A DNA stretch of 64,000 nt from JAWKWA01 sp041397765 (GTDB taxonomy: Bacteria; Pseudomonadota; Alphaproteobacteria; Rhizobiales; Hyphomicrobiaceae): assembly GCA_041397765.1 (NCBI GenBank), contig JAWKWA010000023.1, positions 1 through 64,000 on the forward strand. The letters are read 5' to 3'. Positions 35,203 through 43,530 of this stretch are shown here, piece after piece. The translations under genes and the position numbers were made by a program. Below the pieces are notes generated by a model. It ran no database searches, was not told the DNA's origin, and worked only from the letters and a program-made list of their open reading frames with translations. Numbering within the stretch: position 1 is the stretch's first letter; each line of letters begins with the position of its first letter.

Positions 35203-35600
35203 TTTTGATTTCGCGGCCGTGGCAGGTGCTGAACGAGCCCGGCCGGAACGGTCTTGCCGCCGCCGGGCGAGCGGGCCGGAATTTACCCACGGTCGATCGA
35301 ATGTCAAGGCGCAGCCGGCGCCGCGGCGGCGATGGGGGCACGAGGCTGGCCCGCCGGAGGCGGAAATCGCCGTCTCGAGAGGGCTGACCAGTGGCCGCCA
35401 ATCTTTGGGGCCAGGGGAGCGGCGGAATTGAGGGAAGGCGGCGAGGCCACCTATAAACAGGCGCCGGTCTCCGACCCGTGAGCCGGCGCGCGCGGCGGGG
35501 CTCGGCCCGGGAGGCCTGGCCAATCTGGCGCGGCTCACCTGGTGCCTGCGAGCGACGACAGCGACGCCGCGACCCCCTAGGTCCAAGATCCAGCCCGAGG
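35203..35600. other. Divergent intergenic region rpmG/soeA
   Basis: 398 bp of promoter region for rpmG (minus) and the soe operon (plus). No protein gene was identified, and no sharp regulatory motif. Confidence 0.45.
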
Positions 35601-38492
35601 ATGACCACTCCGATGGAGCCCATCGTCGCCACGTCCGAAAGCTCCGCCGACGAGGTGAAGCCGACGACCTGCTACATGTGCGCCTGCCGGTGCGGGATCA
35701 AGGTGCATCTGAAGGACGGCCGGGTCCGCTATATCGAGGGCAATCGCGACCATCCGGTCAATCGCGGCGTGCTGTGCGGCAAGGGCTCGGCCGGCATCAT
35801 GCAGCACTATGCGCCCTCGCGCCTGAGGGCACCGCTGCTGCGCGTCGGCGAGCGGGGGGCCGGCGAGTTCCGCGAGATCTCGTGGGAGGAGGCGCTCGGC
35901 CTTGCCACCGAATGGCTCGGCGAGGTCCGCCGCACCGACCCCAAGCGCCTCGCCTTCTTCACCGGCCGCGACCAGTCGCAATCGCTGACCGGCTGGTGGG
36001 CGAGCCAGTTCGGCACGCTCAATTTCGCCGCCCATGGCGGTTTCTGCTCGGTCAACATGGCGGCCGCCGGGCTCTACACATTCGGCGGATCGTTCTGGGA
36101 GTTCGGCGAACCGGACTGGGACCGCACGAAATACTTCCTGCTGTTCGGCGTCGCCGAGGACCACGGCTCCAACCCGATCAAGATCGCGCTCGGCAAGCTG
36201 AAGGAGCGCGGCGTCAAGATCGTCGGCGTCAATCCGGTCCGCACCGGCTACAACGCCATCGCCGACGAATGGGTCGGCATACGGCCGGGGACCGACGGGC
36301 TTCTCGTCGCCAGCCTCATCCATGAGCTCCTGAAGACCGGGGCCATCGATGTCGGCTATCTCGTCCGTTACACCAATGCCGGCTGGCTGGTGATCCGCGA
36401 CGAGGGGGCGGCCGATCACGGCCTGTTCGCCCGCGACGACACGGGCCGGCCGCTCGTCTTCGACCTGAAGAGGGAAGCGATCGTGCCCGCCTCGGTGAAG
36501 GAGGGCGATCCCCTCTGCGAGACGCCGGCCTTGTCGGGGGTGCGCAAGCTCGCCGACGGGCGCCAGGCGGTGCCGGTCTTCGAGCTGCTTGCCGAGCGCT
36601 ATCTGTCGGCCGACTACGCGCCCGATACCGTCGCCGCCGAGACGGGCATCGCCGCCTCGACCATCCGCCGCCTCGCCCGCGAGATCGCGGACGCCGCCTT
36701 CCGCGAGGAGATCGTCATCGAGGAGCCGTGGACCGACTGGACCGGGCGCCGCCACGAGCGGATGATCGGCCGGCCGGTGTCGATGCATGCCATGCGTGGC
36801 ATCTCGGCCCATTCCAACGGTTTCCATACCTGTCGGCTCATCCACCTCCTGCAGATCCTGATCGGCTCGATCGACTGCCCCGGCGGGTTCCGCTACAAGC
36901 CGCCCTATCCGAAATCCGCTCCCCCGGCGCTGAAGCCGACCGGCAAGCCGGGAGCCGTGAAGCCCGATACGCCGCTCGGCGGCGCCCCGCTCGGCTTTCC
37001 GATGGGGCCGGAAGACCTGCTGATCGACTGCGAGGGCCGGCCGCAGCGCATCGACAAGGCCTATTCCTGGGACGCGCCGCTCGCCGCCCACGGCCTCATG
37101 CACATGGTCATCACCAATGCGGCGCTCCGGGATCCCTACCCGGTCGACGTGCTCTTCATGTACATGGCCAATATGAGCTGGAACTCCACCATGAATACCG
37201 GTGGGGTGATCGGCCATCTGACGGCCAAGGACGAGGCGACGGGCGGCTACAAGATCCCGCGCATCATCTATTCGGACGCCTATTCCTCCGAGATGGTCGC
37301 CTATGCCGACCTCGTGCTGCCGGATACGACCTATCTGGAGCGCTTCGACTGCATCTCGCTGCTCGACCGGCCGATCTCCGAGCCCGACGGCGCGGCGGAC
37401 GCGATCCGCCAGCCGGTGGTGAAGCCCGATCGCGATGTGAGGCCGTTCCAGGAGGTGCTGATCGATCTTGGCGCCCGGCTCGGCCTGCCGGGCTTCGTCA
37501 CGCCCGAGGGGGCGCCGAAATATCCCGGCGGCTATGCCGACTACATCGTCAATCATGAGCGGGCGCCCGGCATCGGGCCGCTCGCCGGCTGGCGGGGCGC
37601 GAACGGCGACAGCTTCGGCAAAGGGGCGGTCAATCCCGACCAGCTCGCGCGGTACATCGAGAACGGCTGCTTCCACCATCACCATCTCGAGCCCGGCCAG
37701 CGCTATTTCAAGCATGCCAACAAGGGCTATCTCGACTGGGCGCGCTCGGTCGGCTTCGTCGGCTCGTCGGACCCGGTGATCTTCCAGCTCTATGTCGAGC
37801 CCATGCAGCGCTTCCGGCTCGCCGCCCAAGGGCATGGCGAGGTCCAGCCACCGCCCGGGCACCGCGACCGTGTCGCGCGCTATTTCGATCCGCTGCCCTT
37901 CTGGTATCCGCCCTTCGAGGGGGCGCTCGTCGATGAGGCGGCCTATCCCCTGCATGCGATCACGCAACGGCCGATGCACATGTACCACGCCTGGGGCTCG
38001 CAGAATGCCTGGCTCCGGCAGATCACGGCGGAGAACCGGCTCTACATCCATCCCGAGCTCGCCCGGCGCCACGGCATCGGCGACGACGACTGGGTGTGGA
38101 TCGTCGGGCATCTGGGGCGCGTCAAGGCGCAGGCCCGCCTCTCGGAGGGCACCAATCCCGATACGGTCTGGACGTGGAACGCGATCGGCAAGCGGCCGGG
38201 CGCCTGGGCGCTCGACAAGGATGCGCCGGAGGCGACGCGCGGCTTTCTGCTCAATCACCTGATCGGCGAGCTGCTGCCGGAGCGGGCGGGCGGCTACCGC
38301 TACTCGAACTCGGATCCCGTGACGGGGCAGGCCGCCTGGTACGACCTCAAGGTGCGGATCGAGCGGGCCGGACCGGCGGATGCCTTCGGCGAGACGGCTC
38401 CGCGCTTCGAGCCGATCGGCCGGCCGCCCGGCATCGTGGCGCCGGACGAGTTGCGGTTCGGCGCGGAGTTCAAGGGCGGGAGCAATTCATGA
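35601..38492 (+). CDS. soeA: Sulfite:quinone oxidoreductase molybdopterin subunit (SoeA)
   Basis: 963-residue molybdopterin-guanine-dinucleotide enzyme of the DMSO-reductase superfamily. An N-terminal [4Fe-4S] ligation motif CYMCACRCGIK with the fourth Cys in GVLCGKG is present. Cys149 (GGFCSVNM) is the likely Mo ligand. There is no twin-arginine signal, so the enzyme faces the cytoplasm, as SoeA does and unlike Psr/Phs. Size and the following FeS and DmsC-like genes match SoeABC, which oxidises cytoplasmic sulfite to sulfate. ATG 35601 and 35613 are both possible starts. The stop overlaps soeB (ATGA). Confidence 0.88.
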   Translation: MTTPMEPIVATSESSADEVKPTTCYMCACRCGIKVHLKDGRVRYIEGNRDHPVNRGVLCGKGSAGIMQHYAPSRLRAPLLRVGERGAGEFREISWEEALGLATEWLGEVRRTDPKRLAFFTGRDQSQSLTGWWASQFGTLNFAAHGGFCSVNMAAAGLYTFGGSFWEFGEPDWDRTKYFLLFGVAEDHGSNPIKIALGKLKERGVKIVGVNPVRTGYNAIADEWVGIRPGTDGLLVASLIHELLKTGAIDVGYLVRYTNAGWLVIRDEGAADHGLFARDDTGRPLVFDLKREAIVPASVKEGDPLCETPALSGVRKLADGRQAVPVFELLAERYLSADYAPDTVAAETGIAASTIRRLAREIADAAFREEIVIEEPWTDWTGRRHERMIGRPVSMHAMRGISAHSNGFHTCRLIHLLQILIGSIDCPGGFRYKPPYPKSAPPALKPTGKPGAVKPDTPLGGAPLGFPMGPEDLLIDCEGRPQRIDKAYSWDAPLAAHGLMHMVITNAALRDPYPVDVLFMYMANMSWNSTMNTGGVIGHLTAKDEATGGYKIPRIIYSDAYSSEMVAYADLVLPDTTYLERFDCISLLDRPISEPDGAADAIRQPVVKPDRDVRPFQEVLIDLGARLGLPGFVTPEGAPKYPGGYADYIVNHERAPGIGPLAGWRGANGDSFGKGAVNPDQLARYIENGCFHHHHLEPGQRYFKHANKGYLDWARSVGFVGSSDPVIFQLYVEPMQRFRLAAQGHGEVQPPPGHRDRVARYFDPLPFWYPPFEGALVDEAAYPLHAITQRPMHMYHAWGSQNAWLRQITAENRLYIHPELARRHGIGDDDWVWIVGHLGRVKAQARLSEGTNPDTVWTWNAIGKRPGAWALDKDAPEATRGFLLNHLIGELLPERAGGYRYSNSDPVTGQAAWYDLKVRIERAGPADAFGETAPRFEPIGRPPGIVAPDELRFGAEFKGGSNS

Positions 38493-39244
38493 CCTCGCTT
38501 CCCGACACGGGCGAGAAGAAGCTCGGCCTCGTCATCGATCTCGACATCTGCGTCGGCTGCCAGGCCTGCGCGACGAGCTGCAAGGAATGGAACACCGGCG
38601 GCTATTCGGCGCCCTTGTCGGATCAGGACCCTTACGGCGCCGATCCGCACGGCGCCTGGCTCAACCGCGTGCACGGCTACGAGGCGGGCGAGGGGGCGGC
38701 GTCGCGGACCGTGCATTTTCCGCGCTCGTGCCTGCACTGCGAGACGCCGGCCTGCGTGACCGTCTGCCCGACCGGGGCCTCCTACAAGCGCGCCGCCGAC
38801 GGCATCGTGCTCGTCAATCCCGATACCTGCATCGGCTGCAAGCTGTGCTCGTGGGCCTGCCCCTATGGCGCGCGCGAGTACGACTATGCCGAGGGGGTGA
38901 TGCGCAAATGCACGCTGTGCGTCGACCGCATCTACAACGAGACCTTCGCCGAGGAAGATCGGCTGCCGGCCTGCGTGCGCGCCTGCCCGACGGGGGCGCG
39001 GGCCTTCGGCGATCTCGGCGATCCCGAGAGCGCGGTGTCGCGCAAGGTGGCGGCGCGCGGCGGCTTCGACCTCATGCCCGAGCTCGGCTACAAGCCCGTC
39101 AACAAATACCTGCCGCCACGGCCGCGCCGCGACGGCCGCGGAGGAGAGGCGAGCCGGGCGAAGGGCGCAAGCGATGCCGGCGTCGAGACGGGGGCGGCGC
39201 TCGAGAAGCTGTTCGGCTGGATCGACCGGATGCTCTCGGCATGA
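38489..39244 (+). CDS. soeB: Sulfite:quinone oxidoreductase iron-sulfur subunit (SoeB)
   Basis: 251 residues with four ferredoxin-type clusters: CVGCQACATSC near the start, CLHCETPACVTVCP, CIGCKLCSWACP and CTLCVDRI with CVRACPTG. This is the electron-transfer subunit linking SoeA to the membrane anchor. It starts with ATGA overlap to soeA. A Gly/Arg-rich linker precedes the C-terminal LEKLFGWIDRML helix. Confidence 0.9.
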   Translation: MTSLPDTGEKKLGLVIDLDICVGCQACATSCKEWNTGGYSAPLSDQDPYGADPHGAWLNRVHGYEAGEGAASRTVHFPRSCLHCETPACVTVCPTGASYKRAADGIVLVNPDTCIGCKLCSWACPYGAREYDYAEGVMRKCTLCVDRIYNETFAEEDRLPACVRACPTGARAFGDLGDPESAVSRKVAARGGFDLMPELGYKPVNKYLPPRPRRDGRGGEASRAKGASDAGVETGAALEKLFGWIDRMLSA

Positions 39245-39360
39245 GTGCAGCCCATTGCCAGCCGGTTCCCACCTCGCTCGATCGGCCGGCACCCGAGGCG
39301 CCGGTGAGAGTAGTTGCCGCGGCGCCGGGCGACGACCGGGCCGGACGCGGAGGAGCCTGA
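39241..39360 (+). CDS. Small ORF coupled between soeB and soeC (hypothetical)
   Basis: 39 codons beginning at an ATG that overlaps the soeB stop (ATGA) and ending one base before the soeC start. The residues (start MSAAHCQPVP, end GDDRAGRGGA) show no membrane segment or known motif. The junction geometry on both sides is like a real operon gene, but a random ORF filling the 117-bp spacer cannot be excluded. Confidence 0.3.
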   Translation: MSAAHCQPVPTSLDRPAPEAPVRVVAAAPGDDRAGRGGA

Positions 39361-39361
39361 C

Positions 39362-40324
39362 ATGCATCCCGCCTATTCGGTCATTCTCTTCACCACCTCG
39401 TCGGGTGCAGGCTACGGGCTGCTCGTCCTCCTCGGCCTCGGCGGCCCGGCGGGACTGCTGACTCCCGGACGCGGGCTCGGCATCGCCAGCTTCGCCCTGG
39501 CGCTCGGTCTCGTCTCGATCGGGCTCCTCTCCTCCACTTTCCATCTCGGGCGACCGGAGCGGGCGTGGCGTGCCTTCTCGCAATGGCGCACCTCCTGGCT
39601 CAGCCGCGAGGGGGTGCTGGCGGTCGCGACCTATCCGGCCGCTGTCGTCGCGGCGCTCGGCTGGATCGCGCCTCAGAGCTTCGGGGCTTTCCAGGCGGTG
39701 GCGGGGGTGACGGCGGCCGTCCTCGCGCTCGCGACGCTCGTTTCGACCGGCATGATCTATGCCTCGCTGCGGACCATTCCGCGCTGGAGCCAGCCGCTCA
39801 CCGTGCCGGTCTATCTGGCGCTCGGTCTTGCGAGCGGTGCCGTGCTTCTGAACGCGCTCGTCCATCTGGCGGGAAGCAGCGACAGGTTTGCGAGCGCGTG
39901 GCTGGCGCTCGGGCTCACGATCGTCGCATGGCTTGCGAAGGAAGGCTGGTGGCGGGGGCTCGGCATGGTGCCGCTCGGGCTCGATGCCGGCGATGCGACG
40001 GGGCTGAAGGCGCTCGGGCTCGGTCATGTGCGGACACTGGAGCCGGCCCATACCCAGCCCAACTACGTGATGCGCGAGATGGGCTATCGGATCGCGCGGC
40101 GCCATGCCGACCGTCTGCGCGGCTATGCCCGGGCCGGGCTCTTCGTCGTGCCGGCGGCGCTGCTGCTGCTGGTTGCCACGCGCAATCTGCCGGACGAGCT
40201 CCTCACGCTCGTCTCGGTTCTCGCGGTGGTGGCGATGGCCTTCGGAGTGCTGGTCGAGCGCTGGCTGTTCTTCGCCGAGGCCGAGCACGTCTCGATGCTC
40301 TATTACGGGCTCGAGCGGATCTGA
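39362..40324 (+). CDS. soeC: Sulfite:quinone oxidoreductase membrane anchor (SoeC, DmsC-like)
   Basis: 320 residues with about eight membrane segments (VILFTTSSGAGYGLLVLLGL, AVVAALGWIAPQSFG, LYYGLERI at the end). The FHLGRPERAWRAF stretch is diagnostic of the DmsC family quinol/quinone anchor, and the size matches SoeC. Completes the soeABC set and feeds electrons from sulfite into the quinone pool. Confidence 0.9.
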   Translation: MHPAYSVILFTTSSGAGYGLLVLLGLGGPAGLLTPGRGLGIASFALALGLVSIGLLSSTFHLGRPERAWRAFSQWRTSWLSREGVLAVATYPAAVVAALGWIAPQSFGAFQAVAGVTAAVLALATLVSTGMIYASLRTIPRWSQPLTVPVYLALGLASGAVLLNALVHLAGSSDRFASAWLALGLTIVAWLAKEGWWRGLGMVPLGLDAGDATGLKALGLGHVRTLEPAHTQPNYVMREMGYRIARRHADRLRGYARAGLFVVPAALLLLVATRNLPDELLTLVSVLAVVAMAFGVLVERWLFFAEAEHVSMLYYGLERI

Positions 40325-40325
40325 C

Positions 40326-40361
40326 ACCAACTCGCGAAAGTTCTGACGTTCGCGAGTTGGT
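40326..40361 (+). terminator. Stem-loop at the 3' end of the soe operon
   Basis: Perfect 13-bp inverted repeat ACCAACTCGCGAA / TTCGCGAGTTGGT with a 10-nt loop, starting 1 nt after the soeC stop. No T-run follows, so it may act as an mRNA 3' stabiliser or Rho-assisted end. Confidence 0.6.
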
Positions 40362-40451
40362 CTGCGCACGGGATGGCGGGGCGGCCGCGCGCGAACAAAA
40401 TATGCGCGGGGGTGGCGGGGCGGCCGTCGCACCGTCGGCGGCAAGACCAGG

Positions 40452-41378
40452 TCAGGCGGCGCGCCGGCCCTTGCGGGTCTCTCGCCAGACGATGACGAGG
40501 CCGCTTGCGACGATGACGGCGATGCCCGCCCAGGTGAGCGGCGTCGGCAGGTCGCCCCACAGCCAGAAGCCGAGCACCGTGCCCGAGGCGATCTCGAGAT
40601 AGCCGATCGGGGCGAGCACGGCGGCGGGGGCGTGGCGGAAGGCGAGGGCGACCGAGGCCTGACCGAAACCGGCGATGGCGCCGGCCGCCGCCAGCATCCC
40701 CCATTCGGCCGGCTCGGGCATCACCCAGAGCGCGGGCAAGGCCATGCTCGTCGCGGCGACGCCGACGAGGCCGGTGACGAGCGTCGTCAGCAGGGCGCCG
40801 TCATGGGCCGCGACCTGGCGCGTGACGATCAGCGAAAGCGCGTAGAGGCTGGCGCCGGCAAAGGCGAGCGGGGCGCCACCGCCAAGGATGTCGGCGCCCG
40901 GCCTGATGATCAGCAGGGCACCGGCGAAGCCCGCGACGACGGCGCTCCAGCGCCAGATGCCGACCGGCTCGCCAAGGAGCACCGGCGAAAGCGCCGTCAC
41001 GATGAACGGGTTGACGAAGAAGATCGCCAGCGCGTCGGCGAGCGGCAGCGTCTTCAGCGAGGAGAAGAAGCAGACGGCCGAGGCGACGAGCAGGAGGCCG
41101 CGGAGCACCTGCAGACCGGGGCGTGCCGGCATCAGCCGGCGGGGGCCGAGCACGGCAAGGACGATCGGCAGCATCAGTGCGACCTGGAAGACGTAGCGCC
41201 CCCAGACGATCTCGATGGCATGCAGGTGCGCCGACAGGAGCTTGGCAATGGCGTCCATGCCCGGCAGCACCAGCATGGCCGAGGCCATGAGACCGAGGCC
41301 GACGGCGGGATTGCCGTGGCCGGCCGTCGCCAGATGGCGGGGCGGACGGGTGGCGGGCGCGTGCTCGTCGTTGTGCAA
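40452..41378 (-). CDS. DMT-family (EamA) transporter
   Basis: 308 residues, ten predicted membrane segments arranged as two EamA repeats (the first has IEIVWGRYVFQVALMLPIVL, the second VALAFRHAPAAVLAPIGYLE). Members export metabolites and amino acids; the substrate is unknown. It is divergent from the hydrolase gene with a 150-bp gap. Confidence 0.87.
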   Translation of the reverse strand: MHNDEHAPATRPPRHLATAGHGNPAVGLGLMASAMLVLPGMDAIAKLLSAHLHAIEIVWGRYVFQVALMLPIVLAVLGPRRLMPARPGLQVLRGLLLVASAVCFFSSLKTLPLADALAIFFVNPFIVTALSPVLLGEPVGIWRWSAVVAGFAGALLIIRPGADILGGGAPLAFAGASLYALSLIVTRQVAAHDGALLTTLVTGLVGVAATSMALPALWVMPEPAEWGMLAAAGAIAGFGQASVALAFRHAPAAVLAPIGYLEIASGTVLGFWLWGDLPTPLTWAGIAVIVASGLVIVWRETRKGRRAA

Positions 41379-41528
41379 TGCTCGCTCCCCGTGGCGCGTC
41401 CAAAGCCGGCTTGATACCGGTTGGCGGCCCGATACACCAGAGCGCGGACTGGCCGGGTGGACGCGGCGATGTCGCCCAAGCTATTCATGCGCCACTGCTT
41501 CCCGAGGGGAGCGCGAAGGAAAGAGGCG

Positions 41529-42686
41529 ATGATGGCGAGCGAGGCGGACGGGTCGAAGGGCGACACGGGCTCCGGGACGGGTACGAGCATGGGGGCCGGC
41601 ACGAGCATGGGGGCCGGTGCAGGCGAGGCCGAGGTGCTGATCGCCCGCGAGGGCCGCATGGGGCTCATCACGCTCAACCGGCCGAGAGTGCTCAACGCCA
41701 TCAATCTCGACATGGTGCGCACGATCGCCCGGGCGCTCGACGACTGGGAGGCCGACGCAGGCATCGAGGTGGTCGTCCTCAAGGGGGCAGGCGAGAAGGC
41801 GCTGTGCGCCGGCGGCGACGTCGCGGCGCTGACCCGGGCACGTGCCGAGAAGGGCAATGCACCCGCGCGCGCCTTCTGGCAGGAGGAGTACCGGCTGAAC
41901 GCGCGGATCGCCCGCTATCCAAAGCCCTATCTGGCGATCATGGACGGCATCGTCATGGGCGGGGGCATCGGGCTCTCGGCGCATGGCCGCTATCGCGTCG
42001 TCACCGAGACGAGCCGCCTCGCCATGCCCGAGACCGCCATCGGCCTCGTTCCCGATGTCGGCGGCACATGGCTGCTTTCGCGCGCGCCGGGGCTCACGGG
42101 CCAGTATCTGGCGCTGACCGGTCAGCCGCTGACGGCGGCCGACGCCATCCATGCGGGCCTTGCCGACGGCTTCATCGCGCGCGACCGGCTCGGTCTCCTG
42201 CTCGACAGGCTCGCCAACGGCTTTGCCGGTCCGATCGAGAAGATCCTGAACGACCTCGAGGGCGATCCGGGACCGGGCGAACTCGCCGGGCGGCAGGCCG
42301 CCATCGGCGACCTGTTCGGCGCCGGCACCGTCGAGGCGATCGCGGCCGCCCTCGCCGCCTCTCCCCTCGACTGGGCGAAGGGCATGGCCGAGGGGCTGGA
42401 GCGCCGCTCGCCGCTGGCGATGAAGGCGACCTTCGCCGCGATCAGGCAGGCGCGCGGTCTCGGCTCGCTCGAGGAAGCGCTCAATATGGAGTACCGGCTC
42501 GCCTGCCGACTGTTCGATCTCGGCGAGTTCCCGGAGGGTGTGCGGGCGCTGCTGGTCGACAAGGACCGAAAGCCCGGCTGGCTCTATCAGAGTCTCGCCG
42601 ACGTCTCGGACGAGGCGGTCAAGGGCCTGTTCCTGCCCATGCTGCCGGGTGAGGATCTCGGCCTCAAGGCGCCGAAGCGCGGATAA
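41529..42686 (+). CDS. Enoyl-CoA hydratase/3-hydroxyisobutyryl-CoA hydrolase-like protein
   Basis: 385 residues. The crotonase core begins at VLIAREGRMGLITLNRPRVL and continues with CAGGDVAALT and the oxyanion region IVMGGGIGLSAHGRYRVVTE, then ETAIGLVPDVGGTWLLS. The C-terminal half has the HIBCH extension (FDLGEFPEGVRALLVDKDRK). HIBCH acts in valine catabolism. The N-terminus contains an 18-bp tandem repeat (41583-41618) whose internal ATGs at 41589 and 41607 are alternative starts; 41607 would give the usual short leader. Confidence 0.87.
   Translation: MMASEADGSKGDTGSGTGTSMGAGTSMGAGAGEAEVLIAREGRMGLITLNRPRVLNAINLDMVRTIARALDDWEADAGIEVVVLKGAGEKALCAGGDVAALTRARAEKGNAPARAFWQEEYRLNARIARYPKPYLAIMDGIVMGGGIGLSAHGRYRVVTETSRLAMPETAIGLVPDVGGTWLLSRAPGLTGQYLALTGQPLTAADAIHAGLADGFIARDRLGLLLDRLANGFAGPIEKILNDLEGDPGPGELAGRQAAIGDLFGAGTVEAIAAALAASPLDWAKGMAEGLERRSPLAMKATFAAIRQARGLGSLEEALNMEYRLACRLFDLGEFPEGVRALLVDKDRKPGWLYQSLADVSDEAVKGLFLPMLPGEDLGLKAPKRG
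41583..41618 (+). repeat. Two 18-bp tandem repeats in the hydrolase 5' region
   Basis: ACGAGCATGGGGGCCGGC is followed directly by the same unit with a final T. Each encodes TSMGAG and carries an in-frame ATG. Confidence 0.85.
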
Positions 42687-42700
42687 CGCGGCGCTTCGGC
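42671..42700 (+). terminator. Stem-loop overlapping the hydrolase stop codon
   Basis: Perfect 10-bp inverted repeat GCCGAAGCGC / GCGCTTCGGC with a 10-nt loop that contains the TAA. A GGTTTTTTC tract lies about 50 bp downstream. Confidence 0.5.
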
Positions 42701-42708
42701 TGACGCCA

Positions 42709-42818
42709 CGCGTGCCAGCACGCCCATCTCTGCCGATCAGGCGGAGGGTTTTTTCTTGGAAGAGTCTGATTCACGCCCTCGATGCGCGTGCCAGCACGCA
42801 CATCTCTGCCGATCAGGC
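42709..42818. repeat. Pair of 34-bp direct repeats between the hydrolase and CPBP genes
   Basis: Copies at 42709-42742 and 42785-42818 read CGCGTGCCAGCACGC[C/A] followed by CATCTCTGCCGATCAGGC, with one mismatch. They flank 42 bp that include a GGTTTTTTC tract. The second copy ends just before the CPBP stop codon. Confidence 0.9.
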
Positions 42819-42819
42819 C

Positions 42820-43530
42820 CTATTGAAACATCGAGAAGCCGGTAAAGAAGTAGCGTCCGAGACCGGCGGTGAACAAGAGGTCGCCGTAGAGGCTGTGCTC
42901 GATGAACACGGCCCAGAACGAGCGCGTGCGGTGGTAGCGCCAGGCGAACAGCAGCCCGCCGGCGAGGCTGATCAGCACCGAGGGCCAATTGCGGAACATG
43001 ATGTGGCCGAAGGCGAAGAGCACGCCGTTGAGCAGGATCGCGAGCCAGGCGTGACGACCGAACAGCGGCCCGTAGCGGTGGAAATAGAACACCCGGTAGA
43101 TCAGCTCCTGCGTCGTCACCGAGACGAGCGGATAGGCGATCATGATGAGCAGCCAGGCGTTCGGCGCGCGCCGCGGGAAGGACATGTACCAGCCGGGCAG
43201 ATTGACGCGCGAATAGTTCATGATCGCGAAGCCGGCGATGGCGAAGATGATGAGGATCGACAGGAATTCGAGGAAGCTGAAGCCGGTCGCGAGCGAGCGG
43301 ACCATCGAGAAGGTGCGGTCGGCGAGCATCATCACGATGAACAGCACCAGCACCGGCAACAGCACGATGAAGAGCGGCACTTTGTAGATGTGGATGACGA
43401 AGGTCATCGCCACCGGCGCGCCGATGAAGACGATGGTCATTTCCAGCCACAGCCAGATGCGGCGGGCGGTGCTCATGGTGGGGCCGGCCACGACCGGCCG
43501 GCTTTCGTCTCGCCCGGCAACCGCCGTCAT
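42820..43530 (-). CDS. CPBP-family intramembrane protease
   Basis: 236 residues, about seven membrane segments. The active-site motif reads TQELIYRVFYFHR (Gln141-Glu142 and Arg146) instead of the usual EExxxR, a variant that is frequent in this subgroup. His176 (FAFGHIMF) and Glu211-His212 with Asp217 (IEHSLYGDLLF) complete the motifs. CPBP proteins process membrane or prenylated proteins. The start overlaps the stop of the upstream ELM1-like gene (ATGA), so the two are translationally coupled. Confidence 0.88.
   Translation of the reverse strand: MTAVAGRDESRPVVAGPTMSTARRIWLWLEMTIVFIGAPVAMTFVIHIYKVPLFIVLLPVLVLFIVMMLADRTFSMVRSLATGFSFLEFLSILIIFAIAGFAIMNYSRVNLPGWYMSFPRRAPNAWLLIMIAYPLVSVTTQELIYRVFYFHRYGPLFGRHAWLAILLNGVLFAFGHIMFRNWPSVLISLAGGLLFAWRYHRTRSFWAVFIEHSLYGDLLFTAGLGRYFFTGFSMFQ

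Noticed and set aside
35577..38258. A long minus-strand open frame opposite soeA
   Set aside because: Composition is typical of antisense to a GC-rich gene, and the plus strand encodes an unambiguous molybdoenzyme.
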